Assembly (NCBI GenBank): GCA_964541525.1 | Contig: CAZIQF010000011.1 | Location: 1 to 50,329 of the forward strand | DNA from: UBA1737 sp964541525 | GTDB lineage: Bacteria; Bacillota_I; Bacilli_A; ML615J-28; CAG-313 | Direction: 5' to 3' | DNA: 50,329 bases | The notes under the pieces: model-generated | Database searches by the model: none | What the model saw: only the letters and a program-made list of their open reading frames with translations | What the model was told of the DNA's origin: nothing | Shown: in pieces, positions 1 through 9,701 of the stretch | Numbering within the stretch: position 1 is the first letter of the stretch | Layout of the letters: each line of letters opens with the position of its first letter | Made by a program: the position numbers and the translations under genes

Positions 1-602
1 CTATTGCACAAGTAAAAGGCCGAGTAGAGCGATTATTCCAAACTCTTCAAAGTCGACTAATCACTGAACTCAGCCTAGCTAAAGTAGAGAATATTAATGA
101 CGCCAATCATTTTCTTATTTCCTATATTGAGCAGTTTAATAAAGAATTTTCTCTACCCTATAATGATACCATAAATGCGTTCGAGAATCAATTAGAAGGC
201 TATGATTTAGATGAATATTTAGCAGTCGTATCTCATCGTAAAGTAGACTCTGGAGCTGTTATTAAATACCAAAATAAATATTACAAATTTTATAATGATA
301 AAGGGGAACAAGTATTTCCTTGTCACAAAACTGACTGCTTAGTTATTAAAAAGTTCAATGGTGAAATCGTAGCTATGTTAGAACAAAATGTTTATCACCT
401 TGAAGAATTCGAAAATTACAGAAAGGACTCTCTATTTGAACCAGAAATTAAGAAAGAACGTAAAACATATAAACCAGGATTAACACATCCATGGAAAAAG
501 AAATTCTTTGATCAATATGTTAAATATTATCGTAAAGAATTACAAAATAATTATGCTTATGTTTCTTAATTTTTTTGTAAAATTGCAAAGTTATTGACAG
601 AT
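1..602 (+). mobile_element. IS1202-type (ISNCY) insertion sequence, right part only
   Basis: The window opens inside an IS. It holds the 3' part of the transposase gene followed by a 33-bp right end. The last part of the end, GTTATTGACAG, is the reverse complement of CTGTCAATAAC and matches, imperfectly, the left end of the related remnant at 32899 (shared blocks GTCAATA and AATTTTACAAAA). Bases 552-602 recur identically at 19668-19718. The element stops 5 bp from the murA stop codon. The outermost base of the IS is inferred from these comparisons. Confidence 0.75.
3..569 (+). CDS. Transposase, IS1202-type, C-terminal 188 residues (truncated by window edge)
   Basis: The reading frame is open from base 3 to the stop at 567-569 and has no start in the window. 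The visible part begins with a GRVERLFQTLQ block followed by FNKEFSLPYN, typical of the end of the DDE catalytic domain of IS1202-type transposases (the E of RVERLF is in the position of the last catalytic acid). A basic C-terminal tail ends in NNYAYVS. The N-terminal HTH part of a related transposase is at 32951. No frameshift or internal stop is visible, so this copy may be intact beyond the left edge. The family call rests on remembered motif similarity. Confidence 0.75.
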   Translation: MAQVKGRVERLFQTLQSRLITELSLAKVENINDANHFLISYIEQFNKEFSLPYNDTINAFENQLEGYDLDEYLAVVSHRKVDSGAVIKYQNKYYKFYNDKGEQVFPCHKTDCLVIKKFNGEIVAMLEQNVYHLEEFENYRKDSLFEPEIKKERKTYKPGLTHPWKKKFFDQYVKYYRKELQNNYAYVS

Positions 603-607
603 TATTG

Positions 608-1852
608 TTAGCATATTTCTGCCAATATTTTACAATTATTTAATTTTGTAATTACATTTTCATATCCTCTTAATATAACTTGAGCATTTTCAATAATAGT
701 TTCGCCAAGGGCGTTTGCTCCAGCTAATACTAACGCAAAGCCACATCTTAAATCTGCTGCTCTCACAGTCGTTCCAATTAACGAGGATGGCATAATTAGG
801 AGTAATGTGTCTTTAATATATAGATTACCTTTCATATTGAGTAGTTCAATTACTTCAGAAAAACGTTTTGGATAGATATTATCTTTGATTATTGAAAGAG
901 TTTTTGCGTTAAGTAAATAACTACATGCGATTTGTTGTAAGTCAGTTGGAAAACTTGGATAATTATCAGCAACTAAATTAATTCCATCATAATCATGGTT
1001 TTTATTAATAATAATTGAATCATTATTTATTTTTAATTCAACATTTTGTTTTTTTAATAATTCAATGACGCTTGTTAAATGACTAGGAATAATATTTTTG
1101 ATTATGACATTACTTTTGGGCATACTAGCAGCTAAAAACATATAACTTCCTGCTTCCATTCGATCGGGAATAATTTGATGTGTAGTTCCAAATAAGCGTT
1201 TAACACCTTTAATTTTAATAACGGATTGATCTACTGAAATATTTGCTTTCATTTGATTAAGTAAACTAATTACATCCATTACTTCTGGTTCGGTCGATGC
1301 ATTATTAATAACTGTTTCACCCCTCGTTAAAACACTTCCTAAAATAATATTAATTGTTGTTCCTACTGATTTAGTTTCTAAATTAATGATTGTTGGAATT
1401 TTTTGTCTTCGCTTAATCTTAATTTCATTTTGGGTCGTAGTAATTACTCCTCCCATCTTTTCAAAAGCATCTAAATGATAATTAATTGGTCGATTCACAA
1501 AGTTACAGCCACCAGGAAGATATGTCGTTAGTTTGTTTTTAACTGAAAAAATGGCTCCCATTAAATAATAAGAGGCCCTGATTTTACTAATATAAGGGCT
1601 TTTAATTTTTGTCGATATTTTTTTTCTTTTTAAACGTAAGGTTTTATTACTTCGATCATAACTAATTTTAACTTTAGCTTGTTCTAATATTTTAATCATT
1701 GATAATACATCATCAATATTGGGTACATTGGTGAGTATCAATTCTTGATTAGTTAAAATCGATACTACCATTTCTGGTAAGCAAGCATTTTTTGCCCCTG
1801 CAATATTTATCGTTCCTTCCATATAAGCTGTTTTTTGGATTTTTATTCGCAT
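608..1852 (-). CDS. murA: UDP-N-acetylglucosamine 1-carboxyvinyltransferase
   Basis: First committed step of peptidoglycan synthesis in the cytoplasm: transfers enolpyruvate from PEP to UDP-GlcNAc. The 414-residue length is normal for the EPSP-synthase-like fold. K21-N22 in the GAKNACLPE block and the catalytic Cys116 in PGGCNFVNRP are present (the family more often has PGGCxIGxRP). I chose the ATG at 1852 because GAGGTG lies 4 bases upstream; an ATG 12 bases earlier overlaps that site. The IS1202-type element ends 5 bp after the stop codon, so the native terminator has probably been lost. Bacillota often have two MurA paralogues, and this could be either murA or murZ. Confidence 0.9.
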   Translation of the reverse strand: MRIKIQKTAYMEGTINIAGAKNACLPEMVVSILTNQELILTNVPNIDDVLSMIKILEQAKVKISYDRSNKTLRLKRKKISTKIKSPYISKIRASYYLMGAIFSVKNKLTTYLPGGCNFVNRPINYHLDAFEKMGGVITTTQNEIKIKRRQKIPTIINLETKSVGTTINIILGSVLTRGETVINNASTEPEVMDVISLLNQMKANISVDQSVIKIKGVKRLFGTTHQIIPDRMEAGSYMFLAASMPKSNVIIKNIIPSHLTSVIELLKKQNVELKINNDSIIINKNHDYDGINLVADNYPSFPTDLQQIACSYLLNAKTLSIIKDNIYPKRFSEVIELLNMKGNLYIKDTLLLIMPSSLIGTTVRAADLRCGFALVLAGANALGETIIENAQVILRGYENVITKLNNCKILAEIC

Positions 1853-1969
1853 GTTACACCTCATTTTATATAGTATTCTATGCTGAAAAGATTTTTTTAA
1901 GTCACTTTTTTATGTTTTTTTTATTAAATGTGGTATCATATATATAGAAATAAATTTGGAGAAATAAAT

Positions 1970-3373
1970 ATGAAATATCGGATTGAAAAAGATTCAATAG
2001 GTGAAGTAAAAATTCCTGCTGAAGCTTATTATGGTATAAATACATTCAGAGCCAAAAATAATTTTGATATAACAAAAAGAGGTATTCCTCGTCAATTAAT
2101 TAAATCGCTCGCAATAATTAAAAAAGCTGCGGCAAAGGCCAATAGCGATGCTTTAAACATCAGTGATGATGTAGCAAAAGCGATTATGACCGCTTGTGAT
2201 GAAATCTTAAACGGAAAACTGCATGGACAATTTGTGACTGATTTAATTCAAGGTGGTGCTGGTAATAGTCTTAACATGAACGCAAATGAAGTGATTGCTA
2301 ATCGAGCTAATGAATTACTTGGTGGCAAAAAGGGAGTCTATAACTTTGTTCACCCCATTGATCACGTTAACCGAAGCCAATCAGCAAATGATGTAGTTCA
2401 AACAGCAAGCAAAATTGCTGCTATCAAACAAATTAAAAAGATGATCGTTGAAGTAAAAAAATTATATAATACCTTTAATGACAAAGCTGAAGAATTTAAA
2501 GATGTTATTAAAATTGGTCGTACTCATCTACAAGAAGCATTACCACTAACGATTGGTCAACAATTTAAAGCTTACGCTAGTTTAATTGCAAGAGATTTAA
2601 AACGCCTAGATAATGCAATTGATTGTTTATCAGAGGTTAATATGGGTGCTACTTCAATTGGTACCGGTATGAATGCTTCTTTAAAATACATTAAGAAAGT
2701 GGTTCCATATCTTACTAAATATTCAGGTGAAACCCTAAAACCCGCTAAGAACCTAATCGATACAACTACTAATCTTGATTGCTTCTTATTCACTTCTTCG
2801 GTGATTAAAACCTTAGCTGTTGATGTATCCAAAATTGCCAGTGACATTCGCTTTATGGCTTCAACTCATATTGGTGAATTAATTCTACCAAAAGTGCAAG
2901 AAGGGTCATCTGTAATTCCTGGTAAATTTGATCCTGTCATTCCCGAAGTTGTCAATCAAGTCGCATTCTATGTGATGGGATTAGATACAACAATCACTAA
3001 TGCAGTGGAAGCGGCCCAACTAGAACTTAATCCTTTTATTCCTGTTGTTATTATGGCTTTATTTGAGGAATTAACCAATCTTCGGCATGCAATAAGAACC
3101 TTCAATGAACTTGCCATTATTGACTTAAAAGTAGATGCTGAGGCTTGTAAACAAAATATTTTATCGAGTACAAGTATTATCACCGCTTTAGTTCCACATA
3201 TCGGTTATGATAAAGCTTGCATGCTTAGCGAAGAAGCAGCAAAGTCTAATATGTCAATCAAAGAATTCATTTTATCGAAAAATTTAATGAGTGAAGATGA
3301 CTTAAATACAATTTTAGATCTAAAGCAAATGACTAAACCTGGAATCCCTGGTGAAGAATTGTTGAATAAATAA
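1970..3373 (+). CDS. Aspartase/fumarase superfamily lyase, AspA-like, with altered substrate-site residues
   Basis: 467 residues, the normal length for aspartate ammonia-lyase (L-aspartate to fumarate and ammonia), and overall AspA-like: GRTHLQEA at 183-190, GATSIGTGMN, and the C-terminal GIPG. Start ATG at 1970 has GGAG upstream; an earlier in-frame ATG at 1928 lacks one. Odd points: the signature loop reads GSSVIPGKFDP (312-322) where aspartases have GSSIMPxKVNP, giving Asp321 for the usual Asn; Asn99 replaces the Thr of GTSVNMN; Ala139 replaces the Thr of STND. All three positions contact substrate in known aspartases. The catalytic loop serines and Lys319 remain. It may use a different substrate. 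Monocistronic, with its own terminator. Confidence 0.75.
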   Translation: MKYRIEKDSIGEVKIPAEAYYGINTFRAKNNFDITKRGIPRQLIKSLAIIKKAAAKANSDALNISDDVAKAIMTACDEILNGKLHGQFVTDLIQGGAGNSLNMNANEVIANRANELLGGKKGVYNFVHPIDHVNRSQSANDVVQTASKIAAIKQIKKMIVEVKKLYNTFNDKAEEFKDVIKIGRTHLQEALPLTIGQQFKAYASLIARDLKRLDNAIDCLSEVNMGATSIGTGMNASLKYIKKVVPYLTKYSGETLKPAKNLIDTTTNLDCFLFTSSVIKTLAVDVSKIASDIRFMASTHIGELILPKVQEGSSVIPGKFDPVIPEVVNQVAFYVMGLDTTITNAVEAAQLELNPFIPVVIMALFEELTNLRHAIRTFNELAIIDLKVDAEACKQNILSSTSIITALVPHIGYDKACMLSEEAAKSNMSIKEFILSKNLMSEDDLNTILDLKQMTKPGIPGEELLNK

Positions 3374-3389
3374 ATTGATTTTTAAAATT

Positions 3390-3444
3390 AAAAACCCTAG
3401 AAGTTTAACCAAATTAGCTTAGTTAAATTTATAGGGTTTTTAGT
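3390..3444 (+). terminator. Rho-independent terminator of the AspA-like gene
   Basis: AAAAACCCTA at about 3390-3399 pairs with TAGGGTTTTT at about 3432-3441, with weaker pairing inside (GTTTAAC/GTTAAA), followed by an AT-rich tail. It lies 17 bases after the stop codon. Confidence 0.75.
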
Positions 3445-3512
3445 ATTTTTTATTGCATAATGCCTTAAATTAAAATAAAAAGTGATATAATACCATATTA
3501 GGAGAAAATACG

Positions 3513-4901
3513 ATGGAGAATACAAAGAAAACAAAAAAATATACAATCGATTTAGTAAATGGTAACATCTTTATCAACATGGTTAAATACAGTATCCCAT
3601 TAATCTTAACTGGAATCCTCCAATTATTATATAATGCCGCTGATTTAGTAATTGTTTCTAATTTTAGTAATGATTCATCAGCATTAGGTGCTGTTGGTTC
3701 AACTAGTTCATTGATTAATCTAATTGTTAATCTATTTATGGGGCTATCGGTTGGAACCAATGTCCTTGCAGCGCGAAAATTTGTTACAAAAGATAAAGTT
3801 GGAATGAATAAAGTCGTTCATACCGCCTTTATTGTTGGTCTTAGTGCCGGAATTATGCTGGGTCTATTTGGCTTTTTCGCAGCAGAAACTTTACTTGCTT
3901 TAATGGCTAATCCCATTCCTAAAGCCGTAACTTATTTAAAAATCTATTTTATTGGCTTACCTTTTAGTCTACTATACAACTTTATGGCATCAATCTTAAG
4001 AGGAATTGGGGATACAAAACGACCATTATACTTCCTTGGTATTTCAGGTTTAATTAATGTCGCTCTTAACTTCTTCTTTGTTACTGTTTTTAATATGAGT
4101 GTTGAAGGAGTAGCATTAGGAACAATCATTTCTCAATTTGTTGCTTGCATGATGATTATGGTATGTCTAATTAAAACCAAAGATATATATCATTTTCGTT
4201 TTAAAGATTTAAGAGTTAGTAAAACTAATTTACTAGAAATGTTGAAGATCGGCCTACCTGCTGGAATTCAAGGTTCAATTTTTTCCATTTCAAATGTTTT
4301 AACTCAATCATCAGTCAATGCATTCGGAGAAACTGCAATCAATGGTGTTACCGCTGCAACCTCAATCGAAGGATTTGTCTATACTTCAATGAATGCTTTA
4401 TATCACGCTAGTTTATCTTTTACTAGTGCTAATGTCGCCGCGAAAAAATCCTTAAACTTAAAAAAAGTCTTATTATCAGGTCTTACGATTGTATCAATTA
4501 TCGGCGTTGGAATGGGTGGAACATTCTTTATTTTCGGTAAAAATTTACTAAAAATTTATACAACAATTCCAGCAGAAATCGAAGTAGGCTACTTAAAAAT
4601 GCATTACTTATGCTTACCATATTTCTTATGTGGAATTATGGATGTAGTATCAGGTTCCTTAAGGGGGCTTGGCTATTCCTTCGTACCAATGTTAGTATCA
4701 ATTGTTGGAATTTGTGGCTTTAGAATTTTATGGATCTATTTAGTCTTTAGACAAATGACCGATTTTACTGATTATCAAGACTTAAATTTATTATTTATTT
4801 CTTATCCAATTTCATGGATTATTACCTTTATTGTACATCTTACTTGTTATATCTTTTTGTGTAAAAAAGAAATAAAACAAATGAAGATTTTAATTGATTA
4901 A
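3513..4901 (+). CDS. MATE family efflux transporter
   Basis: 462 residues with about 12 hydrophobic segments, typical of the MATE/NorM-MepA family of Na+ or H+ antiporters that export drugs or cationic metabolites across the membrane. The N-terminus (NGNIFINMVKYSIPLILTG, then LLYNAADLVIVSNF) is characteristic, and the second half repeats the fold (LKIGLPAGIQGSIFSISNVL). AGGAG lies 8 bases before the ATG, and an extended -10 (TGATATAAT, 3483-3491) is just upstream, giving a very short leader. Transcribed alone between two terminators. Substrate cannot be told from sequence. Confidence 0.9.
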   Translation: MENTKKTKKYTIDLVNGNIFINMVKYSIPLILTGILQLLYNAADLVIVSNFSNDSSALGAVGSTSSLINLIVNLFMGLSVGTNVLAARKFVTKDKVGMNKVVHTAFIVGLSAGIMLGLFGFFAAETLLALMANPIPKAVTYLKIYFIGLPFSLLYNFMASILRGIGDTKRPLYFLGISGLINVALNFFFVTVFNMSVEGVALGTIISQFVACMMIMVCLIKTKDIYHFRFKDLRVSKTNLLEMLKIGLPAGIQGSIFSISNVLTQSSVNAFGETAINGVTAATSIEGFVYTSMNALYHASLSFTSANVAAKKSLNLKKVLLSGLTIVSIIGVGMGGTFFIFGKNLLKIYTTIPAEIEVGYLKMHYLCLPYFLCGIMDVVSGSLRGLGYSFVPMLVSIVGICGFRILWIYLVFRQMTDFTDYQDLNLLFISYPISWIITFIVHLTCYIFLCKKEIKQMKILID

Positions 4902-4932
4902 ACATATATATGAACTAATTATTTAGATTTAT

Positions 4933-4972
4933 AAGGTTGTTGACAAAATCAAATTTCAACAACCTTCTTTTT
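4933..4972 (+). terminator. Rho-independent terminator of the MATE gene
   Basis: Perfect 10-bp stem AAGGTTGTTG (4933-4942) with CAACAACCTT (4957-4966), 14-base loop, then CTTTTTTAT. Confidence 0.9.
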
Positions 4973-5020
4973 TATGCTGATATAATTTGATAAAGTCTTT
5001 TAAATAAACGAATTAATATA

Positions 5021-5056
5021 AAAACCTATCTAGTCGTAATCGCTAGATAGGTTTTT
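5021..5056. terminator. Bidirectional terminator between convergent genes
   Basis: AAAACCTATCTAG (5021-5033) pairs perfectly with CTAGATAGGTTTT (5043-5055) around a 9-base loop. A T-run follows on the plus strand, and on the minus strand the stem is followed by GTTTTTATATT. It can serve the ABC exporter operon read from the right. Nothing else is visible in 4902-5130. Confidence 0.8.
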
Positions 5057-5130
5057 AGGCATAATGAAACAAGTGTAACAACTTGATTTAAGACTTTTTC
5101 TAAAACTAGAATATATTCTCTAAAATTATT

Positions 5131-6984
5131 TTATTCTTTAACTGATTTATCCATTTGTTCAGAGATAAATTGTTTCTTATATAGATTATAATATGTACCT
5201 TCTTGTTTTAATAATTCCTTGTGTGTACCTTGTTCAATAATTTCACCATTAGAAATAACTAAGATTAAATCAGCATTAATAATGGTTGAAAGGCGATGAG
5301 CGACAATAAAAGTTGTTCTACCTTTCATAATCTCATTCATTACTTGTTGAATCTTAACTTCAGTCTCAGTATCAATTGAAGAAGTTGCTTCATCTAGAAT
5401 TAAGATTTTTGGATCCTTAATGATTGCTCTAGCGAAGCATATTAATTGTCTTTCACCAACCGAAAGTTTAGCTCCACCTTCACCAACAAAAGTATCATAC
5501 CCGTTTGGTAGTTTTTTAATAAATTCATCAGCTTGAGCTTTAATCGCAGCATTAATAATTTCTTCTTCAGTTGCATCTTTTTTACCATAAGCAATGTTTT
5601 CTTTAATTGTGCCATTAAATAAATGGGGTGATTGTAATACATAACCTAATTTTTCATGTAACCAAGTAAGACTTCTTGCTTTATAATTCTTATGATCAAT
5701 ATAGATATTACCCGTTGTTGGTTCATAGAAACGACATAATAAATTAACAATTGTTGATTTACCAGCACCAGTTGTACCAACTAACGCAACACTCGTTCCT
5801 GCTTTAACATTTAAATTAAAGTTTTTTAATACCACTTCTTTTTGGGTGTAACTAAATGTAACATTTTCAAAAGTAACATCACCATTAATATCTTCCCAAT
5901 TTTCCCGTTTAGGATTAAAAAGCGTACCATAAACTTTTTGAACTTCTTCTGTATCAGCAATTTCAATTGGTGTTTCAATCAAACCAATAATTCGTTCTGC
6001 ACTTGCTTGGGCTTGTTGCATATCTGATAATACTCTCGCAACCATCATTACTGGATCAAAGAATAACGTTGTATAATTAATAAATAAATATAAAACATCA
6101 ACTGTAATTGTTAGTCCTGCTACTACTTTTAAAACACCTGCTGAACCAACTCCTAACGTAATCGCCACCCCAACATAGCCAAGGACTAAAATAATCGGCC
6201 AAAATAGCGATGATCTCACAATTGCATGAATTGTTTGTTGTTTCATGCTTTTAGTTAGGCGTTTAAATTCATGATTCCTACTATCTTCTAAACATAAAGT
6301 TTTAGTTGTTTTTGCCCCTAAAATGCTTTCATTAAAGGCAGCGGTAATTTTAGAATTAGTCTTTCTGACACTACGATAAGCTTTTAAGATTAGTTTCGTA
6401 AAGAAAACACAAATTAAAAACATAATCGGTGTAATGATGGTAATAATTAAAGCTAACTTATAATTAGTTATATAGATCATCACTAAAACACCAAGCATCG
6501 TAAAAATTCCCCAGAATAAATCAACCATTCCCCAAGAAATAATTTCTGACAACTTTCTCGAATCACTAGTAAGCCGTGCCATAATCCAACCTGATGGCGT
6601 CTTATCATAATAAGCAAAAGGTAATGCTTGTAATTTTTCAAATGCTTCTTTTCGAATCTCATAACCGACAGAAACTTCAACGTGACCAGCTTGACGAAGG
6701 AAAGTATAAATAACAATCATATAAAGGAAAGCACCTAGTACATATAAACCAATGTATACCCATTTTAATGAAAAGTCTGGATTATCACCAAAAAAGACTT
6801 TAATCACTTGCGCATTAAGCAATGGTGTAAGCACATCCAAAGCAGCTAAAGCGATCACCGAAATAATCATAATGATGATATTTTTCTTTCGTTTTAACAC
6901 TAATTTTAGAATCTTTTTCCAAACACCAGTCTCTAACTTTTGGGGGGTATCATCTAATTCTTCATATTCTAATTCTTCTTCCAT
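5131..6984 (-). CDS. ABC exporter half-transporter, catalytic NBD partner (BmrD/YheH-like)
   Basis: 617 residues: a six-helix type IV transmembrane domain (about 35-340) then a nucleotide-binding domain with Walker A GTTGAGKST, an unusual but known signature LSVGERQ, Walker B ILILDEATSSID with the catalytic Glu, and switch His in AHRLST. It pairs with the upstream gene, whose stop TAA shares one base with this ATG (TAATG), so translation is coupled; GGAGGTG precedes it. The partner has Asp instead of the catalytic Glu, so this subunit supplies the competent Walker B of an asymmetric heterodimer like BmrCD or TM287/288. Likely exports drugs or lipophilic compounds. Confidence 0.9.
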   Translation of the reverse strand: MEEELEYEELDDTPQKLETGVWKKILKLVLKRKKNIIIMIISVIALAALDVLTPLLNAQVIKVFFGDNPDFSLKWVYIGLYVLGAFLYMIVIYTFLRQAGHVEVSVGYEIRKEAFEKLQALPFAYYDKTPSGWIMARLTSDSRKLSEIISWGMVDLFWGIFTMLGVLVMIYITNYKLALIITIITPIMFLICVFFTKLILKAYRSVRKTNSKITAAFNESILGAKTTKTLCLEDSRNHEFKRLTKSMKQQTIHAIVRSSLFWPIILVLGYVGVAITLGVGSAGVLKVVAGLTITVDVLYLFINYTTLFFDPVMMVARVLSDMQQAQASAERIIGLIETPIEIADTEEVQKVYGTLFNPKRENWEDINGDVTFENVTFSYTQKEVVLKNFNLNVKAGTSVALVGTTGAGKSTIVNLLCRFYEPTTGNIYIDHKNYKARSLTWLHEKLGYVLQSPHLFNGTIKENIAYGKKDATEEEIINAAIKAQADEFIKKLPNGYDTFVGEGGAKLSVGERQLICFARAIIKDPKILILDEATSSIDTETEVKIQQVMNEIMKGRTTFIVAHRLSTIINADLILVISNGEIIEQGTHKELLKQEGTYYNLYKKQFISEQMDKSVKE

Positions 6985-8786
6985 TATTTCACCTCCGCTT
7001 CAACTAGATTTAAAAACTCACTTTCTAAAGCCCCTTGAATATCCCAAAGCACTTTATATAAGCCATCTTTTCTTGCAAGTTCATCATGAGTTCCAATATC
7101 AGCAATTCGGCCATTATCTAAAACAATAATTTTATCAGCTTCTTTGGCAGTTGTAATTCGGTGAGTAATAATAATTGTTGTCACTGTTTGATCATTTTGT
7201 TTTAAGCTATTACGAATTGATTGATCAGTTTCGGTATCAACAGCACTCAATGAATCATCAAAGATAATCACCGGTTTATTTAGAATTAACATTCTTGCAA
7301 TCGCTAAGCGTTGTTTTTGACCACCGGATAAAGTTACCCCTTTTTCACCAACGAGTGTTTCATATTTTTGATCAAAGTTTAAAATATCATTATGGATATG
7401 CGCCATCTTCGTCGCACGATAGATTTCTTCTTGTGATTTATTTGGTGACGCAATTTTAATATTGTCATAAATGCTTCTTGCATAAAGGAATGGATCTTGC
7501 AACACAATCCCAATTTGGGAACGAATATACTTTTTATCAATATCTTTTAATTCAACACCATCAATTAAAATACTACCTTCATTATATTCTAATAAACGTT
7601 CTAAAATATGAACTATTGTTGATTTACCACAACCAGTTTTACCAACAATTGCAACGGTTTCACCAGGATGAATTTCAAATGAAACATCATTTAGTAAATC
7701 ATACGTTGCATCTGCAAATTTGAAGTTAACATTTTTAAATTCAATGTGTCCTAAAATTTCAGGTTTTTGATTTCCATTAATTGTATATTCATCTGGTTCA
7801 GATAAGATTTCTTCAGCCCTTGATGCAGCAACAATCGCCTTACCAAAATCACCAATAATTCGGCCTAATGATCGAATTGGATAAACCAACATCGAAATAT
7901 AACTAATACATACAACGATATCACCAACACCAACTAAACCGCTTTGAGCTAAATGAATACAATAACCAATTGTTACAGCATATTGTAAAATTGTTATACC
8001 ATCACTAAATCCCCAGAAAACCGCCATCGCTTTATTTAAGTATTCAACTTCATTTCGATAATTACGATTTTTTTCATCAAACTTCTTAATTTCATCATTT
8101 TCAGTTGCAAAAGCTTTAACTACTCGTGCCCCATTAACATTTTCTTCAATACAAGTAATCATATTTGCTTCTACTTTTTCAATATGTTCAAATTTCTTTT
8201 TAACATAAGAAAAGTAAATCATACTAGAAATAAAATTAATTGGTAAAACACATAGCGTAATTAACATAATATTAATATTAATTGATGCCATTTGAACCGC
8301 ACCAGCAATGAGTGATGCAAAGATATATAAAATTTCTGGCAATTGCGTACTAATAAAAGTTTTAATCGTTTCAATATCAGATGTACATCTTTGAATTAGA
8401 TCACCTGTATCAACATTATTATGATAACTAAAAGACAAGTTTTGAATATGGAGATATAATTTATTACGCATATTTTGCGCAATCCCTTCAGCAAAACTAC
8501 CCTTTAAGTAACCATTCAAAAACATTAATGATCCTCTGAAAATTTGAAACAGAACTAACGATATGCCAACTACAACAACACACTTCAAACCATCAAAAGT
8601 ACCAAAAAAGTCTTTAACAAAAACCGGCAAAGTATTTTCAGCAGTTTGATCACCGAAAACATAATCAAATACATATTTAATAAATTGTGGTACATATGAA
8701 TAAGTAACAGGTACAACAACCGTTAGAACACAAATTAAGATTAACAAAAGAATAAAAGGTTTAGCCCATTTCAATAAATTCTTCAT
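6984..8786 (-). CDS. ABC exporter half-transporter, degenerate NBD partner (BmrC/YheI-like)
   Basis: 600 residues: transmembrane domain followed by a nucleotide-binding domain with Walker A GKTGCGKST, canonical signature LSGGQKQR and Walker B VIIFDDSLSAVD, where Asp replaces the catalytic Glu. This is the standard mark of the degenerate half of heterodimeric exporters. I chose the ATG at 8786, which has GAGGTG 6 bases upstream; an ATG seven codons earlier has a weaker site. First gene of a two-gene operon; no regulator is next to it. Confidence 0.88.
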   Translation of the reverse strand: MKNLLKWAKPFILLLILICVLTVVVPVTYSYVPQFIKYVFDYVFGDQTAENTLPVFVKDFFGTFDGLKCVVVVGISLVLFQIFRGSLMFLNGYLKGSFAEGIAQNMRNKLYLHIQNLSFSYHNNVDTGDLIQRCTSDIETIKTFISTQLPEILYIFASLIAGAVQMASININIMLITLCVLPINFISSMIYFSYVKKKFEHIEKVEANMITCIEENVNGARVVKAFATENDEIKKFDEKNRNYRNEVEYLNKAMAVFWGFSDGITILQYAVTIGYCIHLAQSGLVGVGDIVVCISYISMLVYPIRSLGRIIGDFGKAIVAASRAEEILSEPDEYTINGNQKPEILGHIEFKNVNFKFADATYDLLNDVSFEIHPGETVAIVGKTGCGKSTIVHILERLLEYNEGSILIDGVELKDIDKKYIRSQIGIVLQDPFLYARSIYDNIKIASPNKSQEEIYRATKMAHIHNDILNFDQKYETLVGEKGVTLSGGQKQRLAIARMLILNKPVIIFDDSLSAVDTETDQSIRNSLKQNDQTVTTIIITHRITTAKEADKIIVLDNGRIADIGTHDELARKDGLYKVLWDIQGALESEFLNLVEAEVK

Positions 8787-8925
8787 CTCATTCACCTCAC
8801 TATTCATTCTTACCTATTCTATCACTTAAAACCACTTTTCTCAAATTATATGCTTAATCATAAAAAACAAATAATCAATCTTAATAATACTATCTAAAAT
8901 ATAACTAAAATAAATTAAAGTCATA

Positions 8926-8954
8926 AAAAAACTCACACCAAAAAGTGTGAGTTA
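8926..8954 (-). terminator. Terminator of the ABC permease/lipoprotein operon
   Basis: ACTCACAC (8931-8938) pairs with GTGTGAGT (8945-8952); read on the minus strand it is followed by TTTTTTTATG. The stem runs into the permease stop codon. Confidence 0.88.
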
Positions 8955-9701
8955 ATTGTTCTTTACTAGCTTACTACTAATTATTCTAATTAATAAATCA
9001 ATGATACATACAATCGCTACAATGATAATTAACCAAGCAAGAAGATAATCAAATTCATAATTATATTTAATATTAATTAAGATTTGGCCGACTGTCCCTT
9101 CAATTTGGCACATATATTCACTCATAATCATTACTTTTAATCCTAATCCAAATGATTGAAGTAAAGTTGTGACAATATACGGAAAACAGATTGGTAAATA
9201 GATTTGAAGATATTTTCTAAAAGCATCGATATTTAAAAGGGATAATTCATCTTTAATGCTTTTATCCATATTATCAATAGCAGCAATCAGCCCTTCAAAA
9301 GCAATCGGTAATACAACTAAAAATGTAACAATTTGTGGAGCAATCTTTTTATCAATTGCAAAAAAGATATATATCGATATAATTGCAAATGGTGCAGCTT
9401 TTAGTACATTAATAATTGGTCTAAAAAAGTTTAATGTAATTGGAAATTTAAAATAGATAAAAGCTAAGATTAAAGCGATTCCTACTGCAATCACAATCAC
9501 AATGAATAAACGATATAATGTTGTAAATAATGCTGATAAATCCGCGCTTGATGTGGTAATTTCTATTAGTCGTTCAAAGATTGAAATCAATCCAGGAAAT
9601 AAAAATGCATCTTGTTTGATAACTGATAAAACTTGCCAAAAACAAAAGATGATAAAAATTCCCAGTGTTGTTGCAATCGTTTTTTTAATAGAAGAATTCA
9701 T
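8952..9701 (-). CDS. ABC transporter permease, SsuC/TauC-type
   Basis: 249 residues, about six transmembrane segments, with the BPD_transp_1 cytoplasmic loop (EGLIAAIDNMDKSIKDELSLLNID), resembling permeases of nitrate/sulfonate/taurine-type importers. I prefer the ATG at 9701 (GGAGAAG 12 bases upstream). A TTG at 9734 is also in frame but has no ribosome binding site. It overlaps the end of the binding-protein gene by 17 bases. No ATP-binding subunit is next to it, which is unusual for this family; it must use an ATPase encoded elsewhere. Confidence 0.82.
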   Translation of the reverse strand: MNSSIKKTIATTLGIFIIFCFWQVLSVIKQDAFLFPGLISIFERLIEITTSSADLSALFTTLYRLFIVIVIAVGIALILAFIYFKFPITLNFFRPIINVLKAAPFAIISIYIFFAIDKKIAPQIVTFLVVLPIAFEGLIAAIDNMDKSIKDELSLLNIDAFRKYLQIYLPICFPYIVTTLLQSFGLGLKVMIMSEYMCQIEGTVGQILINIKYNYEFDYLLAWLIIIVAIVCIIDLLIRIISSKLVKNN

